A stretch of 9,719 bases of DNA from Campylobacterales bacterium (GTDB taxonomy: Bacteria; Campylobacterota; Campylobacteria; Campylobacterales; QNZT01): NCBI GenBank assembly GCA_027081495.1, contig JALWKJ010000225.1, positions 1 through 9,719 of the forward strand. Direction: 5' to 3'. Of the stretch, positions 6,435 to 9,719 are shown one piece after another. The translations under genes were made by a program, and so were the position numbers. Each line of letters begins with the position of its first letter. Position 1 is the first letter of the stretch. Below the pieces are notes generated by a model. That model was not told the DNA's origin. It saw only the letters and a program-made list of their open reading frames with translations, and searched no databases.

Positions 6435-7835
6435 CTAAAACTCAGTCGCTATCATATACTCGGTCAAATAGGGAAAAAGATTTCCAAATTGATTGAAATC
6501 ACCCACAAGTCGCACATAGTTTTCACCGTCACTCACCCAAAGTTCACGACCATGCACACCGTCGTCCGCACTAAAATACAACAGTCCGTTTGCACCCGTA
6601 AGCCAACTTGGATCAGAGCTTAAAACTCCTTTTCTTATATCCGCAACCATTTTTACTAAACCGTTTGAGAGATTCATCTTCCACAATTCGCTTCCGTGTA
6701 CTCCGTCATTTGCCGAAAAATAGACAATTCCGTTTATTTCATTTAAGTACCTCGGCGTCGAGCTGCCCGATCCTTGATTTATATCTTTTAAAAGTTTAAC
6801 TTGATCCAAAACCGCATCATAAACCCAGAGTTCACGGCCTTTTATGCCGTCATTTGCCGAAAAATAGATCTTTTTACCTATACTCTTTAAAAGTTTCGGG
6901 TTTGAACCCTGTACGCCAAAATTTATATCTTTAACCAAAAATTGCGTATCGTTTAGAAAATCGTATCCCCATATTTCATTTCCTTTTACGCCGTCATCCG
7001 CCGCGAAATAAGCAATATCGTCTATCTCGGCAAAAAAAGCGGCCGGAGTCGAATTGCCGGAGTTGGGATTTACATCGGAAACTCGTCTAAGCTTATTTTT
7101 TAGAGTATCGTATCTATAAAGTTCTCTTGAAAAACCGCTTCCGCCGTTAGCCGAAAAATATAAAAAACTTCCCGACGCCATCAAAGATTTCGGGTTTGAA
7201 CTAAAACCGCCCGGGTTTATATCCGCGACAATAGAATATGAACCATTTTGCGGATCAAATACATATAGTTCCCTACCATGTTTATTTCCCGCATCGGCGC
7301 TAAAGTAGAGTTTTCCTCCAACTTCCGTCAACCACATCGGATTTGAACCTCTGTTTTGGATTTTATTTATATCGTATATTTGAGCGGTTTGAGTTATTCC
7401 GCTATACTTCCAAAGTTCCTTACCGTTTTCTCCGTCATCCGCCGCAAAATATATATCTGTGCCGACTTGGGTCATAAAAACCGGATTTGAACCTTGATCA
7501 CCTTTGCGAATATCGATTTCCTGCACTATCGCATTTGCGACAAATGAGTATCTATAAAGCTCGGTAGCATGACCGTTACCGATATTTGCGGCAAAAAAAA
7601 GACTCTTTTTTATTTTATCCGTATTGTCGTTTCCACTATTTGAACCGTCTTCCGCCGTATCGTTATCATCTTGCGTCAAATCCGTATCGTCGCTTTGCGT
7701 ACCGCTGGTATCGATATTCGCTCCCGAATCATTTTCGGACAAGTTCAATACATCCGTACTATTTCCGCACCCTTGAAGTGAAAACAAAATTATAATCACA
7801 CTCACTATCAGAGAGTATAAAGTTTTATTTTTCAT
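6435..7835 (-). CDS. ELWxxDGT-repeat lipoprotein, predicted beta-propeller (downstream paralogue)
   Basis: The 466-residue product starts with a lipoprotein signal peptide: KNK, a hydrophobic core, then lipobox SLQGC with C23 as the lipidated cysteine. Residues 25-76 form a D/N/S/T-rich linker with about 14 acidic residues and almost no basic ones. Eight repeats follow, with the E of the ELW/ELY motif at 92, 140, 189, 238, 287, 335, 383 and 431, a period of 48-49. The repeat consensus is roughly DINPGxGSSNPxxLTEVNGxLYFSADDGxxGRELWxYD, which matches the ELWxxDGT repeat family known from many bacteria without assigned function. I infer an eight-bladed propeller held on the cell envelope, probably at the outer membrane because no aspartate follows the cysteine. 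An AGAGG ribosome binding site lies at 7841-7845. A strong terminator lies just upstream, and the gene product of 7891-9408 is a colinear paralogue. Confidence 0.88.
   Translation of the reverse strand: MKNKTLYSLIVSVIIILFSLQGCGNSTDVLNLSENDSGANIDTSGTQSDDTDLTQDDNDTAEDGSNSGNDNTDKIKKSLFFAANIGNGHATELYRYSFVANAIVQEIDIRKGDQGSNPVFMTQVGTDIYFAADDGENGKELWKYSGITQTAQIYDINKIQNRGSNPMWLTEVGGKLYFSADAGNKHGRELYVFDPQNGSYSIVADINPGGFSSNPKSLMASGSFLYFSANGGSGFSRELYRYDTLKNKLRRVSDVNPNSGNSTPAAFFAEIDDIAYFAADDGVKGNEIWGYDFLNDTQFLVKDINFGVQGSNPKLLKSIGKKIYFSANDGIKGRELWVYDAVLDQVKLLKDINQGSGSSTPRYLNEINGIVYFSANDGVHGSELWKMNLSNGLVKMVADIRKGVLSSDPSWLTGANGLLYFSADDGVHGRELWVSDGENYVRLVGDFNQFGNLFPYLTEYMIATEF
6516..7607 (-). repeat. Eight tandem ELWxxDGT-type repeats in the downstream lipoprotein
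   Basis: The repeats occupy residues 77-440. The key tripeptide by order is ELY, ELW, ELY, ELY, EIW, ELW, ELW, ELW. Each unit pairs a YFSA-x-DG-x-x-G segment with the ELW motif, then a variable stretch, then D-I-N/R-x-G and SNP. Only the last unit ends in SDGEN, the form closest to the family consensus. Repeats 6 and 7 share an identical 21-bp DNA segment (6847-6867 and 6703-6723). Confidence 0.85.
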
Positions 7836-7860
7836 AGTTACCTCTTTTCCTATCTTGTTA

Positions 7861-7885
7861 AAAAAAGGGGAGGCTCCCCTTTTTT
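7861..7885 (-). terminator. Strong intrinsic terminator after the upstream lipoprotein gene (symmetrical, works either way)
   Basis: GGGG (7867-7870) and CCCC (7876-7879) pair around AGGCT, of which the outer A and T can also pair, and the stem is extended by AAAAAA and TTTTTT. On the minus strand it lies 5 bases beyond the stop of the 7891-9408 gene and runs into seven T residues, the standard form of a Rho-independent terminator. Only about 25 bases remain between it and the next start codon, so the downstream paralogue has little room for a promoter of its own. Confidence 0.92.
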
Positions 7886-7890
7886 ATAAT

Positions 7891-9408
7891 TTACCAGGTT
7901 GTTTTGATCATGCCCATATTTGGATTTATTCCGGGATTTGGGAAAAAGTTACCGGCGCCCGGGTTAAAATTGTTAATCATAATACTTTGATTTTCGCCAT
8001 CGCTTTTCCAGAGTTCTCGTCCGTTTAGCGGTGAATTTTCGGCGCCGAAATATAACATTCCGTTGGCTTCCGTTATCCAAAAAGGAGCTGAAGATCTAAA
8101 CAGACCTACCGCTATATCATCGACAAGCGTAGCCTGCCCGGAAGATATATTATATTTCCATAACTCCATCCCCTGTTCGCCTATAAGCCTACCCCATCCC
8201 GCGAAATAAAGATTTCCGTCCATTTCCTGAATGTAACTGGGATTTGATCCAAAAACTAGATTTATATTTGCCACGGGAGCGACATTGTCTATATTCGTGT
8301 CATATTTCCAAAGCTCTCTTCCCAAAGTTACCGTACCGTCAGTCGCGGCAAAAAATATTACGCCGTTTACTTCGGTTAAAAATCTGGGATTTGAGTTGCC
8401 AGCACCTGGATTTATGTCTCTTACGCGTTTTGAAATATTTGTTACGCTGTCATATACCCACATCTCTCGTCCCGTAACGCCGTCATTTGCCGAAAAATAG
8501 ATTTTTGAACCGATACTCGCCATAAATCTAGGATTTGAACCGCCCGCTCCGGGATTTATATCCGCAACTCTAACCGGACCGCTGTTTGCATTTACGACCG
8601 GATCATATTTATATAGTTCTCTTCCAAACGCCGGTCCTTGAGTAGCGCTGAAATATAAAACGCCGTCTTGCACCCTCAAATCTCTCGGATCAGAACCCAA
8701 AGCGCCCGGTCGAAGAGTCGATAACAGATGATTTCTTACATACCCATGTTGGTTTGTAGATATATTATAATAGTATAACTCTCTTCCTTCACCGGTGTTG
8801 TCATCCGCACTAAAATATAAAATACCGTTTAAATGCGTTATATATCTTGGATTTGAGTGGGATAGAGGACCCGATGTAACATTTAAGTTTCTGATAGTAG
8901 CCGTATTCGTCGTGCCGTCATAAACCCACAACTCTCTGCCGTTAGCGCCGTCATCGGCACTAAAATATATCTTTCCGTTCACTTCGGTTAGAAACTGAGG
9001 ATTTGAACCTAGCGCGCCGGCTCTGATATCCGTATAAGTATAGCTTTTTGAAACAAGATCGTATCTATAAAGCTCTATTCCGCTTAATCCGTTATCCGCA
9101 GGAAAAAAGAGACTTTTGATAACCGGCGAAGCTCCCCTTATAAACTTACCTGTTTCAACCGTAATATCATTTGTCGTATCATCCGGTATATCGGTTTCCT
9201 TGGGCGGCGTAACTTCTACCGCTACAACTTTTCCGGTTCCTTTTACCACACCTTTTGCCGCGGAATTTTTTGGAGCCGAAGAATCAGCTATCACGGTTGA
9301 AGTATCGTCCGTATTTAACTGCGATATGGGAGCATCGGTACTCGATCCGCATCCGCCTATCCATAAAGCTACAGCCGCTATGAGTGATATTTTCACCAAT
9401 TTTTTCAT
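7891..9408 (-). CDS. ELWxxDGT-repeat lipoprotein, predicted beta-propeller (upstream paralogue)
   Basis: The 505-residue product has a lipoprotein signal peptide (KKLVK, hydrophobic core, lipobox WIGGC with C20 lipidated). A linker at about 21-97, rich in T, S, D and P, follows. Eight repeats come next, with the E of the motif at 112, 159, 210, 264, 315, 365, 415 and 465, a period of 47-54. The order of key tripeptides is ELY, ELW, ELY, ELY, EMW, ELW, ELW, ELW, the same order as in the paralogue at 6435-7835. The C-terminal tail after the last repeat is rich in N, P and G and ends in tryptophan. I infer an envelope-attached eight-bladed propeller; ligand and function are unknown. The ATG is preceded by an excellent AAAGGAGA site, and a strong terminator follows the stop. 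The linker is less acidic than in the paralogue and contains a KGVVKGTGK segment, so the two may differ in what they contact. Confidence 0.88.
   Translation of the reverse strand: MKKLVKISLIAAVALWIGGCGSSTDAPISQLNTDDTSTVIADSSAPKNSAAKGVVKGTGKVVAVEVTPPKETDIPDDTTNDITVETGKFIRGASPVIKSLFFPADNGLSGIELYRYDLVSKSYTYTDIRAGALGSNPQFLTEVNGKIYFSADDGANGRELWVYDGTTNTATIRNLNVTSGPLSHSNPRYITHLNGILYFSADDNTGEGRELYYYNISTNQHGYVRNHLLSTLRPGALGSDPRDLRVQDGVLYFSATQGPAFGRELYKYDPVVNANSGPVRVADINPGAGGSNPRFMASIGSKIYFSANDGVTGREMWVYDSVTNISKRVRDINPGAGNSNPRFLTEVNGVIFFAATDGTVTLGRELWKYDTNIDNVAPVANINLVFGSNPSYIQEMDGNLYFAGWGRLIGEQGMELWKYNISSGQATLVDDIAVGLFRSSAPFWITEANGMLYFGAENSPLNGRELWKSDGENQSIMINNFNPGAGNFFPNPGINPNMGMIKTTW
7993..9117 (-). 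repeat. Eight tandem ELWxxDGT-type repeats in the upstream lipoprotein
   Basis: The repeats occupy residues 98-472. They are slightly longer and more variable than in the paralogue, with insertions between repeats 2-3 and 3-4. Repeat 5 is the only one with methionine in place of leucine (EMW), matching the only EIW of the paralogue at the same position. Repeat 8 again ends in SDGEN. One 21-bp DNA segment in repeat 5 (8480-8500) is identical to segments in repeats 6 and 7 of the paralogue. Confidence 0.85.
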
Positions 9409-9413
9409 GACTT

Positions 9414-9421
9414 TCTCCTTT
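9414..9421 (-). promoter_or_regulatory. Ribosome binding site of the upstream lipoprotein gene
   Basis: AAAGGAGA on the minus strand, five bases before the ATG, is the closest match to the consensus in the window. It suggests efficient translation and fixes the start codon. Confidence 0.85.
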
Positions 9422-9438
9422 AAATCAGTTTTTCTTAC

Positions 9439-9450
9439 ATAATAAGTATA
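9439..9450 (-). promoter_or_regulatory. Probable -10 region of the upstream lipoprotein gene
   Basis: The minus strand reads TATACT directly followed by TATTAT, two adjacent -10-like hexamers about 30-40 bases upstream of the ATG. No -35 box is seen. A small inverted repeat, AAGT-ATA-ACTT (9444-9454), overlaps the hexamers and could be an operator, or chance. Confidence 0.5.
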
Positions 9451-9719
9451 ACTTTTACTTGTCCCATAAATATTTCATTTTGGTATTTTATTTTTGTCTT
9501 TTTAGTATTTTTATGATTTTTGTTTAACCTAATGTGACTTTTCATAAAGTTTTTTGAAGAACATAAACAGCTGTAATTTTAAAAGTATTAAATTTTCTAT
9601 GATAAAAAATCATAATATTTAATTTATATTTTTTTAAAAAATTGCAATCTTCTTTTTAAATTTTTTAGATTGAATTTATTATAAATATTTTTATAATTTT
9701 TTTCTAAATTTAATTTTTT
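9451..9719. other. Gene-free, extremely A+T-rich region upstream of the lipoprotein genes
   Basis: Together with the promoter segment this makes 311 bases without a credible gene to the window edge. The last 119 bases (9601-9719) contain only 9 G or C. Frames on either strand are closed within about 25 codons and lack ribosome binding sites. A small hairpin, ATGAT-AAAAA-ATCAT, lies at about 9599-9613 but has no obvious role. No RNA gene, attachment site or origin motif such as a DnaA box was recognised. It may be an A-tract upstream promoter region or a site for nucleoid proteins. Confidence 0.6.

Noticed and set aside
6516..9117. The regularly spaced short DNA repeats as a CRISPR-like or non-coding array
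   Set aside because: Spacing of about 144-150 bases equals the protein repeat, both reading frames are intact, and conservation follows codons.
9116..9442. 108-codon plus-strand frame rich in V, S and T opposite the lipoprotein N-terminus
   Set aside because: It is the antisense shadow of the signal peptide and linker of the 7891-9408 gene, whose lipobox and ribosome binding site are clear.
9520..9605. Small minus-strand frames, the longest about 23 codons, in the A+T-rich region
   Set aside because: They have no ribosome binding site and no recognisable peptide character, and such short frames are expected by chance.

Overview
The window looks like a chromosomal segment of a Campylobacterota (former Epsilonproteobacteria) genome. 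The evidence is the gene order lspA-glmM on the minus strand with rpsT-prfA on the plus strand (the order I recall from Helicobacter and relatives), the low G+C, T-rich promoters with TATAAT-like -10 boxes but no clear -35 box, and the sequence character of the housekeeping proteins. I cannot place it to genus.

Layout. Positions 1-36 are the 5' half of a minus-strand tRNA-Val(GAC), cut by the window edge exactly after its anticodon. Next come lspA (lipoprotein signal peptidase) and glmM (phosphoglucosamine mutase), which overlap by 8 bases and read leftward. Between glmM and the divergent rpsT lies a 108-bp element with perfect 17-bp terminal inverted repeats, a nested inner stem and an AATA copy on each side, which looks like a miniature non-coding mobile element (MITE-like). 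rpsT (ribosomal protein S20) and prfA (release factor 1) read rightward. prfA converges almost without a gap on a minus-strand series: dapF (diaminopimelate epimerase), a MATE-family exporter gene overlapping it by 8 bases, and a DUF445 membrane-protein gene.

Upstream of dapF, on the same strand, are two tandem paralogous lipoprotein genes (6435-7835 and 7891-9408). Each encodes a lipobox signal peptide, a low-complexity linker and eight ELWxxDGT-type repeats of about 48-50 residues, which I infer to form a beta-propeller-like secreted domain. The eight repeats correspond one to one between the two proteins, so a complete eight-repeat gene was probably duplicated. A strong intrinsic terminator sits between them, so the downstream copy needs read-through or its own promoter. 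The last 311 bases hold the promoter and ribosome binding site of the upstream lipoprotein gene and then a gene-free, extremely A+T-rich stretch.

The housekeeping genes are functionally related: glmM and dapF feed peptidoglycan synthesis, and lspA matures lipoproteins such as the two repeat proteins. The least understood parts are the tandem repeat lipoproteins and the inverted-repeat element in the glmM leader.
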